Source: Choristoneura fumiferana (Eukaryota; Arthropoda; Insecta; Lepidoptera; Tortricidae). From it: DNA of 64,000 nucleotides. Location: assembly GCF_025370935.1 (NCBI RefSeq), contig NC_133492.1, positions 16,121,568-16,185,567 of the forward strand. Direction: 5' to 3'. The position numbers were made by a program, and so were the translations under genes. Position 1 is the stretch's first letter; each line of letters starts with the position of its first letter. This document shows, piece after piece, positions 54,145 to 64,000 of this stretch. The notes under the pieces are model-generated. The model saw only the letters and a list, made by a program, of their open reading frames with translations. It did not search any database and was not told where the DNA came from.

Positions 54145-54634
54145 CTGTTAAAAAATAAATTTTGATTTGCAATTCATAGTAATGAAGAAGACTGCAGGGC
54201 AGTTCGTAGTCGACAGAACTGGTTTCTATGAAGGTTGGCGATAACTGCAACGATAGTCACTTTCCGAATGAACTTCATACAAATTTACAAAAACCAGTAC
54301 CAGTTCGTCTTTTGCTGCTGCATCTACATTTTGTGGTCGCTTTGGAATCATACCTTTAATTATGCTGATCGGATGAGAGTTTTTGTGCACAGCATCATTT
54401 CTTTAATTGAGTACAGAAGGATTCTAATGTTCATTGGTTGCCTCTAAAAATTTATGACATGTCTAAGGCGTTTTTAACTGTAATAACAAATAATAATTAT
54501 AATAAATATCATAGGACATTTGACACTAACTGACCTAGTAAGTTTATAATAATAATGATGACGTGACTGATTCCACACATCTAAACATAACTCATGATAT
54601 TTATTAATATAAAAAAGACAGCGATGGCGTGTAC
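54145..54634 (-). other. Intron of the receptor gene
   Basis: 490 bp on the minus strand. Donor GTACACG follows 54635 (AACAG|GTACAC) and acceptor TTAACAG precedes 54144. AT-rich with no recognised repeat. Confidence 0.85.
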
Positions 54635-55205
54635 CTGTTGGTGGCGGTAGTTGAATGCAACCCATTGCATCCTCCAGGCAAATGATGTCTCAACGAATCC
54701 GGGCTCGACGCATTCGAATTGGTCTGCTCAGCCGCGGCCAAAGCATCTTTAAACTTGTTCTTCTTCATGCTTCTCCCAGCAATTTTCTGCGCTGCCAAAT
54801 CCCTCAGCAAGTCTTTGGGAACCCTCATCAGCAACAATTTCGGCAATTTCGTTATAAAAAACTTTCTAACCCAAGGTGCCATTTTGTGCGTACTAGGCTT
54901 TCGGTAGTGGACGTTCAGTATTATAATTGTTATGACAACTGACAAACCTACTAGCAACATAGTGAAGAGCAAGTACTTTCCCAGTAATGGTAACGCTAGA
55001 GATGTTGAGGGGATGATTTCGGATATTAGCAAGAAAAACATGGTCTGTGAGAGCAGAATGGAGATGCTCAGAGCTATCTTCTCTCCTGAGTCTGCTGGTA
55101 AGTAGAAGACAAGGACAGAGAGATAAGAAATGCCGACGCACGGCACGATTAAGTTGACTGTGTAGAATAAGGTCTTTCGTCGCAGGGTAATGTTGAAGAA
55201 GATAT
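54635..55205 (-). CDS. nAChRalpha2: Nicotinic acetylcholine receptor alpha2-like, exon with TM1, TM2 pore, TM3 and start of the cytoplasmic loop
   Basis: A 571-bp exon with acceptor TTTCAG before 55205 and donor GTACAC after 54635. It opens in a split codon and reads IFFNITLRRKTLFYTVNLIV, the family signature leading into TM1. Then come TM1 (about exon residues 12-37), the link YLPADSGEK, TM2 lining the pore (IALSISILLSQTMFFLLI), and TM3 (LPLLGKYLLFTMLLVGLSVV). The loop carries HYRKPSTHKMAPW, LPKLLLMRVPKDLLRDLAA and GGCNGLHSTTATNR. The MRVPKDLLRDLAA and GGCNG..TTATNR blocks are what I recall of insect alpha2 (SAD). The ligand-binding domain, Cys-loop and vicinal cysteines lie in upstream exons not seen below 64000. 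Family-level knowledge makes this a candidate insecticide target subunit. Confidence 0.95.
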
Positions 55206-56222
55206 CTGAAACAAAAAAAAATTATTGAAAGTATTGCTGATGGCATGAGTGTAATTAAAGTAAATGAATCTTGCAGAGTCTTACCATTATAAATTAATCT
55301 AGCAAAGTTATGTAAAACCACTAACATTGTCACTTCAAACTTCAATATTATATCTAAACTGACGTTAATGAATCTTAGCTAAAATCAATTTTAATTAAAC
55401 AAATTTTTGGTTAAATAAGCGACTTCATAATTAGTCCATTCGTATGGGAGCTATGATGCCACATGCCACAGACAGACACGCACACAGATAGTAGTCAAAC
55501 TTATAACACAACAACCAGGTGTAACAAATAATACCACGAAAAACCTTCCAACACCAACTTCTGCCAAAATCCTCAGCACCTAACCTCGCTCCGCTTTATT
55601 TCTATTTCTATTTACTCTCAATCCTTAAGACGCTATTCTTATGCAGTCCACTAACAAATGATTCCAGTCGTATTTTAGCTTGATCATGATTAAAGACATG
55701 CCTTTGCGGGACAAATTGTCCCTTACACGTATTTACGTACACCATGTGTGAGCCGACTATTAGAGAGCGCTGTCACACCGCAGCGAATGTACGAGTATTT
55801 ATTGCTAGGTAATTTAATCTTATTTATGAGTCGTTTACATTTAAATGTGGTAGATTTGTTAGGACGAAATGCAAAGTTGTTTTGGCGAAAAGTTTCGTGG
55901 TGACAGCGAATGTTCATTTGTTTACTGGAAATAATTCTACACTTATACAATTTTTAGTTATATTAGAAAAACTAATCAGTAGTAATATTTTTGAATCACA
56001 TCAGATTAACTTGACTTATGGCATAGCAAGCTTAATACGAAATAAAAAAACTTTAGGAGACTTATTTTTTTATTTTTATTGAACTATAATATTACCTACT
56101 AATTTTTATATGTTCAAAAAAATGGTTTCGGAAATAAGTGTGGGAAAGAGTTAAGGTAGAAATTCCCTAAAGATATAAGTTCGCCATTGGACACGAATAT
56201 CAATGTTCTTTAAACTATAAAG
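55206..56222. other. Intron or upstream DNA of the receptor gene
   Basis: Immediately 5' of the TM1 exon. AT-rich, with a minus-strand scrap of the 'taacccccgac' repeat at 55450-55520. No Cys-loop or vicinal-cysteine exon seen. Confidence 0.6.
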
Positions 56223-56396
56223 CAGGGGTGGCCAAATTGATTAGACCCAAGATCTACTGTTTACTGACGAAACCCTGTGCGATTTACCAATTACATACTT
56301 CTTGAGATCTTAAATAGCAGCATAGTTCAGTATTTATATTTTTGCCTTGCCACGATCGACTGGAAATAGTCGCGACCGACCGGTTGGCCACCCCTG
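56223..56396. mobile_element. hAT-like MITE with near-exact 8-bp target duplication
   Basis: Ends CAGGGGTGGCCAA and TTGGCCACCCCTG. Flanks CTATAAAG (56215-56222) and CTGTAAAG (56397-56404) agree in 7 of 8 bases. 174 bp, noncoding. Confidence 0.87.
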
Positions 56397-56572
56397 CTGT
56401 AAAGTGTGTACACATACACTTCTTTCGTATTGTTACCGCTTTTGTTTGGTTGGCTTAAGCGTTCTTAGGGCCTACGGTAGCTGACGCTGTTTGCACGGAA
56501 CTGGTGGACAAAAAAATTGCATGAACACATGAACAGCGCTAACTGCACGCATCTCGTGCATCGGATTGTACC

Positions 56573-56700
56573 AGCAGGGCTACTACGAAACTCGAAACTC
56601 GAAGTTCGTATCGTACCGTCCCTCGCTCTCTTATTAAATAGTATAAGTGTCATATCGCACGACACGAACTTCGAGTTTTGAGTTTCGTAGTAGCCCTGCT
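56573..56700. mobile_element. Hairpin MITE with AGCAGGGCTACTACGAAAC ends
   Basis: AGCAGGGCTACTACGAAACT pairs with AGTTTCGTAGTAGCCCTGCT without mismatch, then 'cgaaactcgaagttcgt' with 'acgaacttcgagttttg'. The core 'cgtaccgtccctcgctctc' is the inverse of that in 4633-4760. Confidence 0.88.
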
Positions 56701-57039
56701 GCACCTGCACCCGCAGGCGTGCGATCGCTCCGTGCACCCGCGCCATCTAGCGTAGGCCCTAACTTGTGTTACAGCACCCGTTACAGCTCGGTGCCACCGA
56801 TGCCAGCATTACAAATAAATTGCGTCGGCTTGCGCCGTCCCGACCGCACTCGCCTCACAAACTGCGCGCAATTTGAGTCGCGCCGTAATGCCGACGATAC
56901 GCGTAATTGATACTTAAATGCGAATTACGTTTTATCTCAACCGGAGATAAATGGTGGAACGAAACGTTGAAACAGAATTTGGAAAAAGGTAAGTTACCTT
57001 TGAAGCCTTACTTTAAATGAGTTGCAGACGTCTTTACCA
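56701..57039. other. GC-richer stretch without a recognised gene
   Basis: 56700-56900 has overlapping open frames on both strands ('cgccgtcccgaccgcactcg'), none recognisable. Confidence 0.45.
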
Positions 57040-57285
57040 AGGGAATTAGCTCGTTGAAGTGGCAACGGGCAGGCCGAATAGCACAGGGAACAGATGGCCG
57101 TTGGGGCCGAAAAGTTCTCGAATGGAGACTGCAGAAGCGTAGCGTAGGAAGGAACACCATCGAGATTGACGGAAAGCCGCAGGTTCACAGTGGATGCAGG
57201 ACGCTTCCAACGAAAACAACTGGAGATCTATGGGGGAGGTTTATGTCCAACAGTGGACGTCCTACGGCTGATATGACAATGACGA
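57040..57285 (+). pseudogene. LINE C-terminal fragment and 3' end
   Basis: Encodes LKWQRAGRIAQGTDGRWGRK in a degraded copy of the block seen at 44018-44525, and ends 'ggaggtttatgtccaacagt', 'ggacgtcctacggctgatat'. Confidence 0.82.
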
Positions 57286-57394
57286 TGATGACTATTAAAA
57301 GACTACTCATTTCATCTTAAAATATTACACTCCAAACTTTGTCGAACTTCATTGAGCATTAGACGACCCATTTCATTTCGAGCTTGTATTCTAA

Positions 57395-57545
57395 GATTTC
57401 TTTCATCATTGTCATCATTATCTTTAGCAACCAGAAGACGTCTCCTGGAACCTTCACGAGTATTGGCTTTGTGTTACCCCAGCCTAGCGCCGCGCGGTAT
57501 ACTAGATCGTCCGTTAACCTTCCGGGTGGCCACACAGCACTTTGT
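57395..57545 (-). repeat. LINE 3' end fragment, minus strand
   Basis: 'ttcatcattgtcatcattat' followed by the reverse of a GGCCACCCGGAAGG.. C-terminal region. Faces 57040-57285 in inverted orientation. Confidence 0.65.
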
Positions 57546-58741
57546 CTTCCGGTATACAGACTCTACTTTAAAATCTCAGATCCCCATCATCTATTCTAGG
57601 ATTAAATTATCTCTAATATGATAGGTACGTGGGAGTTGAAAAGCGTTAGCGTTTTGTGTGTTTTTTTGTGATGGTTGGGCCTGCGTGATATAATTTTGTT
57701 TTATGTAGAAGAGAAGGAATCAGTTCCATATCCTACTAATTATACTAATACTAGCCGTTACCCGTTCAATGCAAATAAAAGAATTTCATTTCATTTCATT
57801 TCATTTAGAACTGAAACTCAAAAATGTTTTTTTTTTTCATCAAACCCATACGTGTGGGGTATCTATGGATAGGTCTTCAAAATGATAATGAATAGAATAG
57901 TTTGCGCGAGAGACACTTCCAAAGTGGTAAAATGTGTCCCCCCCCCTGTAACTTCTAAAAAAACTAAAAAATATATAATGATGTACATTACCATGCAAAC
58001 TTCCACCGAAAATTGGTTTGAACGAGATCTAGTAAGTAGTTTTTTTTAATACGTCATAAATCGTAAAGTAAAGGTAACTTTTATATTATGTTACTTGCTG
58101 CTACGGAACCCTTCATGGGCTAGTCCGACTCGCACTTGGCCGCTTTTTATGTCAATAAATGTTGTGAGTTTAAGTTTGATGTAGCAGTGGTGCGTGGAGA
58201 AGTTAGGTATAAATATCTTATTTAGTTGATCCAGGTTCCGAACAGCAAACTTTCAATTCATTTAAGAGGTTCACTAGGTATACTAAAATTAAGTTATCTC
58301 CGATATACCCTCTTCCCGCCGAAACTAAGTTCACGTAATTAATCTACTTCATGTCCATGTCTTGCGTAATTAATGTCTGTATCCTGTATCGTACCTCTAC
58401 GCGCCACAATCTTAGAATCCAATATAACGTACCTAATCTAGCCGGGACTTTACTAAACCGCTTGTAATTACTACCAAACCCCGTACAGCCCTCCACCGAC
58501 CCCTAAATGCCATTGAGCCTTAATCCATTAGACATTAGAGCCAAATCGTGGACAACTTGCCGGGCTAGGTGTACTTTGGGAAGGAATTAAGCGCTTCAAA
58601 TTAGAACTGTCCTTCGATAGTACGACGGAAAACAGTTGTATTATTATTACGGGTCCGTTCGGAAGTTAAGCGATTAATGTTTTACAGGTGTAGTAAAGTT
58701 CTAGCCAATAGACATTCGTATTCACATATAGGTATTATAAT
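57546..58741. other. Gene-free stretch with retroposon scraps
   Basis: (ATTTC)n at 57780-57806, a GGTTCCG-element scrap at 58081-58140 and a 'gtcaataaatgttgtgagtt' scrap at 58146-58182. Confidence 0.55.
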
Positions 58742-59040
58742 AGTACATTGTGTCTTAAGGGCGGTAAATAATAAATTACGAACGAGAGTCTATTAAAAGC
58801 CCGAAGTCGAAGAGCAGCTATATTATAGAAATTAAATAAAGACAAAATAATTACGAGACGATTGCCGGCGGGTGACAGGTGCAGAGAGAGAAGAAAGTAG
58901 TGGGGGAAGCCCACAGATTGTACAACTTCTAGATATAATTAAATATTATGCTTTTGTTGGTGTTGCCAACATCGATGTTCGTAATTCTAGTACCGCCCGT
59001 GCGACATCGTGTGTGTTTTTCATCACATTTGCGAGTAAAA
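58742..59040. mobile_element. ATTGTGTCTTAAGG palindromic MITE, copy 3, split by about 165 bp
   Basis: Left half 'tacattgtgtcttaagggcg' to 'aaagcccgaagtcga'; right half 'cgtaattctagtaccgcccg' onward to 'cacatttgcgagtaaaattg'. The inserted middle (about 58811-58975) is not in copies 1 and 2. Confidence 0.7.
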
Positions 59041-59062
59041 TTGTATATTTAGAAAAGAAAAA

Positions 59063-59194
59063 CTAATATTTATACAAAAATTGCCGATACCGGTCCCCTT
59101 CCCGCAGCTGCTTGACGCGCGTGCGCAGGTCCTCCAGCAGGCCGTGCAGCAGCAGTAGTATTAGTACGCGCAATGACTCATTTACCGACCTTAC
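59063..59194 (-). other. GC-rich open stretch that could be a terminal exon on either strand
   Basis: Minus strand: a pyrimidine-rich tract and AG precede 59194, then 43 open codons (including HGLLEDLRTRVKQLREGDRY) and a TAG. Plus strand: a strong acceptor-like GTCCCCTTCCCGCAG precedes 59108, then LLDARAQVLQQAVQQQ and TAG at 59156-59158. Only one, or neither, can be right. Composition differs sharply from the AT-rich surroundings. Family unknown. Confidence 0.25.
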
Positions 59195-59524
59195 CTACCG
59201 ACAAGAACAAAAGGTCGAGGGTTTTATTTGGGGGGTTGCAACCAAGGTAGCCTGCATGTTACGACACTGTTTACGAACAAGTGTGATGAAAAGAATATTG
59301 TAGGAACATTGTGAATAGTGCTCTTGCTGAAGGGCAATTTTGGTTCTCTCTTCCTCTCTCAAAAATAATCTGACTACTTACTTCTACTACATCTTCTTCT
59401 ATTCTTACTGTACCGAACAGAAAAAAAAAGAAATTGGTCGTAAAGTTTTGAGTCTAATGAAAAGTATATGTCCAGTAAATCTGGGACTATAGGAAAACGG
59501 ATAAACATACCTAAATAAATACAT
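59195..59524. other. Gene-free stretch
   Basis: Nothing recognised. Confidence 0.5.
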
Positions 59525-59655
59525 ATTAAACACCCAAGACCCGAGAACAAACAATTGTATTATTCATACAAATATTTGCACCGGCCGGGAATTGAACCCA
59601 GGACCTCAAGCTTCGTAGTCAGGTTCTCTAACCACTTGGCCATCCGGCCGTCAAA
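59525..59655 (-). repeat. tRNA-headed SINE ('gacccgagaacaaac' family), minus strand
   Basis: 'agacccgagaacaaacaatt', 'ggaattgaacccaggacctc' (B box) and 'aaccacttggccatccggcc' (A box). More complete than the copy at 1362. Confidence 0.8.
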
Positions 59656-60289
59656 TAAACTCTACTTGCGATGACTGTGCTGCATGCAAATTACAATTCA
59701 TTTAATTACCCGTACAGAACATGCATCAAACAAAGCGACCACGACAAACACATTCTGATGAGACGCTGGAAACGTTCAGTTTTAAAGTCACACTCATAAT
59801 GAAATGGCAGCGGAACGAAAGTTAGCTTAATTACGAGAAAGATACGCGCTCGAACGCTCAAAGTACTATACTAGCTCATGCAGACAAACAAATAAGAGAC
59901 GAAACGCCGCAATTCTTGCTCTCAAACAAACAGCCATTCGCTTTGGACAACGATCCCATTCATTCCACGTCGGTTACCCCGTAAGTAATATAATAAACAA
60001 CATAATTCACGTCTCTGTTAACACATTTTGAGTTCCTAACGACTCTTTTTATTCAACGCACCTTCATCCCAACGGCCCTCGTGTGCTCAACTTTTTTGTG
60101 GTCTCACCGGTTCCACCTTTTCATATGTTTTCGTTAATAGGCGTCGGGTTGAATGTTGATCAAAATTAAATGATTTTGTTGAATTTTGTTGCTGCTGTTG
60201 TTTGGGGATGTGCTTTTGTATCTTTGTTCTTTCATATATTATTAATCGATGTTGGCTCCAGCCTAGTGGATAGGAATGAAAATAGAATA
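59656..60289. other. Gene-free stretch
   Basis: Nothing recognised. Confidence 0.5.
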
Positions 60290-60525
60290 TCTTACTAATA
60301 TTATAAACGCGAAAGTTTGTATGGATGGATGTTTGTTTCTCTTATACGCAAAAAATACTGAACGGATTTGCATGGAATTTAGCATACAGGTAATAAATAT
60401 ATACCTTGGATTAACATATATAATACTTTTTCTCCCGAAATAATGTATGGTTCCTGTGGGATCAAAAAAGGTTTAAGCTACATAACAATTCTGCGCGAAC
60501 GAAGCCGCGGGCAAAAGCTAGTAAA
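60290..60525 (+). repeat. 'gaagccgcgggcaaaagcta' repeat
   Basis: 'aatattataaacgcgaaagt', 'actgaacggatttgcatgga' and 'gaagccgcgggcaaaagcta'. Confidence 0.85.
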
Positions 60526-60663
60526 TAATAAGAATGGTTGAATGTTCACCCATATTTTCCTTACAGAATCTTTTTGAGTTTGACCACTATCATCTTCTTT
60601 TAGTCACTTGTCAACTATTGGAGATAGCTTAAGCTTTCATTAGTATCTTACGGCTAATGTTAT

Positions 60664-60770
60664 CAAACTCAAACTCACAACATTTATTGACATAAAAAAA
60701 CACACCACATCACGACAAAAACACAGTAAAAGCATAAATAGAAGAACAGAGAAAAATTAGAGACGTAATC
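60664..60770 (-). repeat. 'gtcaataaatgttgtgagtt' repeat, minus copy
   Basis: Reverse complement of 49180-49280: 'caaactcaaactcacaacat', then 'aaaaattagagacgt'. Confidence 0.82.
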
Positions 60771-60815
60771 TTATTAAAATGTAAATGACTGTTAATCAGC
60801 ATTCTTTATGCTAAA

Positions 60816-60895
60816 TATATTGACCCGGATAACTCACGTCTTAAATCTAACTCGTCGTTAACCGGCAAACTTAATATGAATGTTTCGTGTTAACT
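60816..60895. repeat. 'ttgacccggataactcacgt' element, degenerate copy
   Basis: Left arm matches the hairpin at 62115-62193; the right arm is lost. Preceded in both places by 'cattctwtatgctaaat'-like sequence, on opposite sides. Confidence 0.65.
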
Positions 60896-61485
60896 TTTAG
60901 CTATTAAAATGTAGGATTTTACTAAAACGTAACTGAATGAGTAAAAATAAACATTACGTTAAAGTTTATCCGAAAATAAGGTTTAAATAAAAACAAAGTC
61001 AGGTTAGAACCATTATTATAAATTATTCAAAATTTATATTGTGGTTTTCACTGTGAGGTTTTGTTATGAATGTGAACAATACGGTATTTACTATTGTATA
61101 TGGTATTAATAAATATTAACAACTATGATCAGATACCGAAAATAATTTAATCTAAACCTTTTTCAAAATAACACTTTTAAAATTTTAAAGGTTTGAAATT
61201 CAAGATTAGACAGAGAAAGACATACTGGCATGTGACGTCACACGCCAGTACCGTCATACTTGCTGCATAGAGAAAAGCGTTTGAAAAAGAGACATGTATA
61301 TAGATTTTTCAAAAATCACTTTAAATCCTATTTTCAACCGATTTAAATTTTCTCTTCGCTAAACACTATCTGTATATCTATATTTTCATAATAATATTAA
61401 GATATGGCAAAATCAGGAGTTGTCAAATACCGTATTGTACAAATTCAAGACTCTCAACCCAGTGCTGAAATTTCAAGATTTTTCC
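60896..61485. other. Gene-free stretch around the TGACGTCA palindrome
   Basis: AT-rich. Apart from the palindrome nothing was recognised. Confidence 0.5.
61223..61250. promoter_or_regulatory. 28-bp near-perfect palindrome centred on TGACGTCA
   Basis: TACTGGCATGTGAC and GTCACACGCCAGTA are inverse with one mismatch. The centre is a full cAMP-response-element-type TGACGTCA (61233-61240). Whether it is functional or part of a repeat is unknown. Confidence 0.5.
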
Positions 61486-62114
61486 CTATCCCGTGAGAAT
61501 ATCGGGATAAAAAGTAGCCTATGTGTTATTCCAGATGTCCAGCTACCTACATACCAAAATTTCATGACTCTAAGCCTTGCGGTTATTATTTCGAGATTTT
61601 ATCTCTATTGTACCTTTTTTGACAAATTTTAAACTTAAAATTGCTAAAAGTGGCTCCGAAGCGGTAACGTTTCGTGTGCTCTGCCTTCCCCATTTGGGAA
61701 TACAGGCGTGGTGTTTGTGTGTGTGTATCCTATCCCGTGGGAATATCGGGATAAAAGTAGCCTATGTGTTGTTATTCCAGAGGTCCAGCTACCTACATAA
61801 CCAAATTCATGGCTCTAAGCCCCGAGATTGTTATTTCGAGATTTTATCCTAGGTATCCCGTGGGATAGCGGGATAAAAAGTAACCTATGTGTTATTCAGA
61901 CGACCAGCTACCCACATACCAAAATTCACGGCTCTAAGCTCAGCGGTTGTTATTTTGAGATTTGATCCTATCCCGTGGGAATATCGGGATAAAAAGTATT
62001 CTATGTCCGTCTCCTGGCTCTAAGCTACCTCAACTACCAATTTTCAGCCAAATATGTTCTGCGTTCTTGAGTTATAAGTGGTGTAAACTAACACACTTTT
62101 CTTTATATATATAG
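61486..62114 (-). repeat. Four tandem units of a ~120-bp 'tatcccgtgggaatatcggg' repeat, interrupted once
   Basis: Units start near 61486, 61732, 61853 and 61972. Each has 'tatcccgtgggaatatcggg', 'ataaaaagtagcctatgtgt', 'ccagctacctacataccaaa' and 'cgagattttatc'. Between units 1 and 2 the 'tccgaagcggtaacgtttcg' repeat (61620-61728) is inserted. The last unit is shortened. Related sequence in the other orientation lies at 36870-37075 and 29200-29560. Confidence 0.85.
61620..61728 (+). repeat. 'tccgaagcggtaacgtttcg' repeat, plus copy
   Basis: 'aaaagtggctccgaagcggt', 'tgtgctctgccttccccatt', 'gggaatacaggcgtggtgtt' and a GT run. Inverse of 11886-12015. Confidence 0.8.
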
Positions 62115-62193
62115 ATTGACCCTGATAACTCACGTCTTCAATCGAGTTTAGCTCGACATGTTTCATGTTAAGACGTGAGTTATCCGGGTCAAT
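62115..62193. repeat. 79-bp hairpin element 'attgaccctgataactcacg'
   Basis: ATTGACCCTGATAACTCACG pairs with CGTGAGTTATCCGGGTCAAT; the middle has 'cgagtttagctcgacatg'. A degenerate copy is at 60816. Confidence 0.8.
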
Positions 62194-62754
62194 AAAGTTA
62201 ATATGAGTGAGTCTCACGGTAGTTTCACGTTCAGCATTCTATATGCTAAATTTTAGCCACTTTATTAATAAACTGTATGTCGCAATAGGGCCAGGTTTTT
62301 TGCCGCACAGTCAAACAGCCTCTCTTTACCTATGCAACCAAACCACACCTGTTCCTACCGACATTCATCTATCCCGTCTCAGCCCGGTCCGCTTATCCGC
62401 GGCGGTAAATTACTTGAAGCGTTCCTCGAAGCTTATCTATGCTAAAACACTATGTTTACTATGCTGTGAAGAACCAGTAAATGCACTGCTTTAAAAACCG
62501 CCGAGTAAAAAATTAAGACAATAAACCCCTGTTTTAACTGATATCCGTGAAATTGGATTTGACAAATATCTGTGATGCCGTCAATTTTATGTTTATTTGA
62601 CTGAACAGAGATAATTAGCAAAAAGATATATAGCAGATAAGGTAACAAAAATCACAAAGGTAAAACTTAATAAATATTTTCAACAAAAATTGGTTTCAAT
62701 ATGATCAGAATACCGTTTTAGAGTTATTGACGAAAAACTATGCTTCTCATCAAA
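62194..62754. other. Gene-free stretch
   Basis: Nothing recognised; short frames on both strands. Confidence 0.5.
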
Positions 62755-63030
62755 TTCAAATTTAAATCATTTATTCAGTAAATAGGCCGCAATGGGCACT
62801 TTTATACGTAATTTTTTAAACTACCATCGCTTTCGGAAAAACCATCATTGCCAAGAAGAATGCGCCGCAAGGAACATGGCAGAAAGTCATTTTTTCAAAA
62901 TAAAATAATTACAAATATAAAACTTAAAAACTGCAGTATCAAATTAAACAAAAAAATACAAAAAAATATTAAATAATACGGGGATGTATGGGGTCCCTTA
63001 GTTACAAAACTAAACACAAACTATATCAAA
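62755..63030 (+). repeat. Retroposon end ('tcatttattcagtaaatagg' family)
   Basis: Very similar to 46041-46330, with the extra 'ccaagaagaatgcgccgcaa' segment. Confidence 0.85.
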
Positions 63031-63420
63031 AGTAAGTGCCTAATACTCTATTGCTGGTAAACCTTTTCACGTCTAATTTATTTACTAACGCCTACGGTTT
63101 TGAGGGGGGTCATTTTACCGCTTTACAATATACAGATATGAAATTGGCATCGCTTTGCACCTAACCCGCTTTTTTACGCGTGTGGCTCAGCTGTTTTAAT
63201 CTGTTCGGTTATATTGCTAATGCTCGCCTTGCGCACGGGTTTTGTGTTGTTTTATTACCGCTTGATTTAAACCGAAAGCAGTGATAGTGCTTTTACGACC
63301 CTCAATGCGAATGAACCAACTACTTGTGCAGCAGTTCCACGCCGTTAAAATTGCATTTGGAAGCCATTTCTGTTGTTAACTGAAATTTGGAATTTTAGTT
63401 ATTAAGTATTGTCTATTTTT
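63031..63420. other. Gene-free stretch
   Basis: Nothing recognised. Confidence 0.5.
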
Positions 63421-63560
63421 AGAAAGAAAAAAAGAGTAACATTTATTTACATATGTTCGATACACAGAAAAAGATATTAGAAAGAGAGAATGAATGTCCA
63501 TCTCGTTGTTGGACGTCCTACACTGCGCTTACCGATTCACAGTCCCGTTCATTCTACTTT
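63421..63560 (-). repeat. Retroposon tail joined to a LINE 3' fragment
   Basis: 'gaaagaaaaaaagagtaaca' tail-like start, then 'tgtccatctcgttgttggac' and 'gtcctacactgcgcttaccg', the reverse of the LINE ending. Confidence 0.6.
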
Positions 63561-64000
63561 ACAACATTCCACTATTGATTTTTGCTTTGGGGAAAGTCCA
63601 CAATTTGTTGTATGAAAATGGAAAAAAAATCAAAGATTACTTTTCATTGCTGATATTCAAAGGTATATACAAGATGCTAATTTGAATTAAAACCATTAAT
63701 GTTTTAATCAAAATAACCCTCTCTCAAGTTATATTTATACCTACTTAATGATTAAGCCTCTATGCGACCTAAAGTGTTAGTTATTATAGCTTGACAAACC
63801 ACAAGCTTGTGCCGAATGCCTGGCCACGGCATGTGGATGCCGCGAGAGCTCGCCGCAGGTTCTCTTTGACTTGTGCGCTGAATACCGGCTGGCTAGCAGA
63901 CATTTAGGCGTTAATGTTCACAACGAGAATAATTCTGCAGCAAATTTTGGAAAATCGATCAGGACGAATACTAATCAACTGAGGTAATTAAATAACAAAT
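63561..64000. other. Gene-free stretch to the window end
   Basis: No receptor exon or repeat recognised. Confidence 0.5.

Noticed and set aside
54655..54942. Plus-strand ORFs over the receptor loop
   Set aside because: Antisense to the well-supported exon; no recognisable domain.
54893..55345. 150-codon minus-strand ORF
   Set aside because: Out of frame with the receptor exon and crosses its splice acceptor.
55600..64000. Ligand-binding exons of the receptor
   Set aside because: I looked on the minus strand for the Cys-loop and the vicinal-cysteine region and saw no match, so they are taken to lie beyond the window.

Overview
This window is AT-rich, intron-bearing animal DNA crowded with short transposon remnants. 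The repeats are of the kind seen in Lepidoptera: tRNA-headed SINEs, LINE 3' ends finishing in a run of GAT codons, a 'taacccccgac' family and many hairpin MITEs. With the one recognisable host gene, an insect-type nicotinic acetylcholine receptor subunit, they point to a moth or butterfly nuclear scaffold. There are no bacterial genes, operons, CRISPR arrays, rRNA genes or convincing functional tRNA genes.

Layout. 1-14.5 kb: gene-free DNA with SINE, LINE and MITE fragments. 14539-20811: a 6.3 kb block that occurs again at 30159-36103 in the same orientation and about the same order. Between the copies lie a long minus-strand BEL/Pao LTR retrotransposon (21444 to about 26330), a 100-base N gap, two GGGGCTGTTTCACC MITEs, an LTR-like promoter segment and a possible 5' UTR exon. 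A single N (30158) sits directly at the start of the second copy. 36.1-53 kb: gene-free DNA with MITEs (including a hAT element with an exact 8-bp target duplication), LINE ends and a tandem duplication. 53183-55205: three minus-strand exons encoding the membrane half of a nicotinic receptor alpha2-like subunit. 55.2-64 kb: hairpin MITEs, SINEs and a tandem run of a 'tatcccgtgggaatatcggg' repeat.

The receptor exons run from transmembrane segment 1 to the stop codon, with matching splice phases at both introns. The ligand-binding exons are not visible and would lie beyond 64000 on the minus strand. The retrotransposon keeps protease, reverse transcriptase, RNase H and integrase domains in the right order, but is broken by several one-base frameshifts. 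The two 6-kb copies also differ mainly by one-base indels. Together with the Ns this suggests a draft long-read assembly with residual indel errors and possibly both haplotypes placed in tandem.

I found no convincing new biological system. The observations most worth a second look are the large direct duplication with an N at its edge, the filled/empty-site transposon insertions that distinguish its copies, and several well-bounded nonautonomous transposons.
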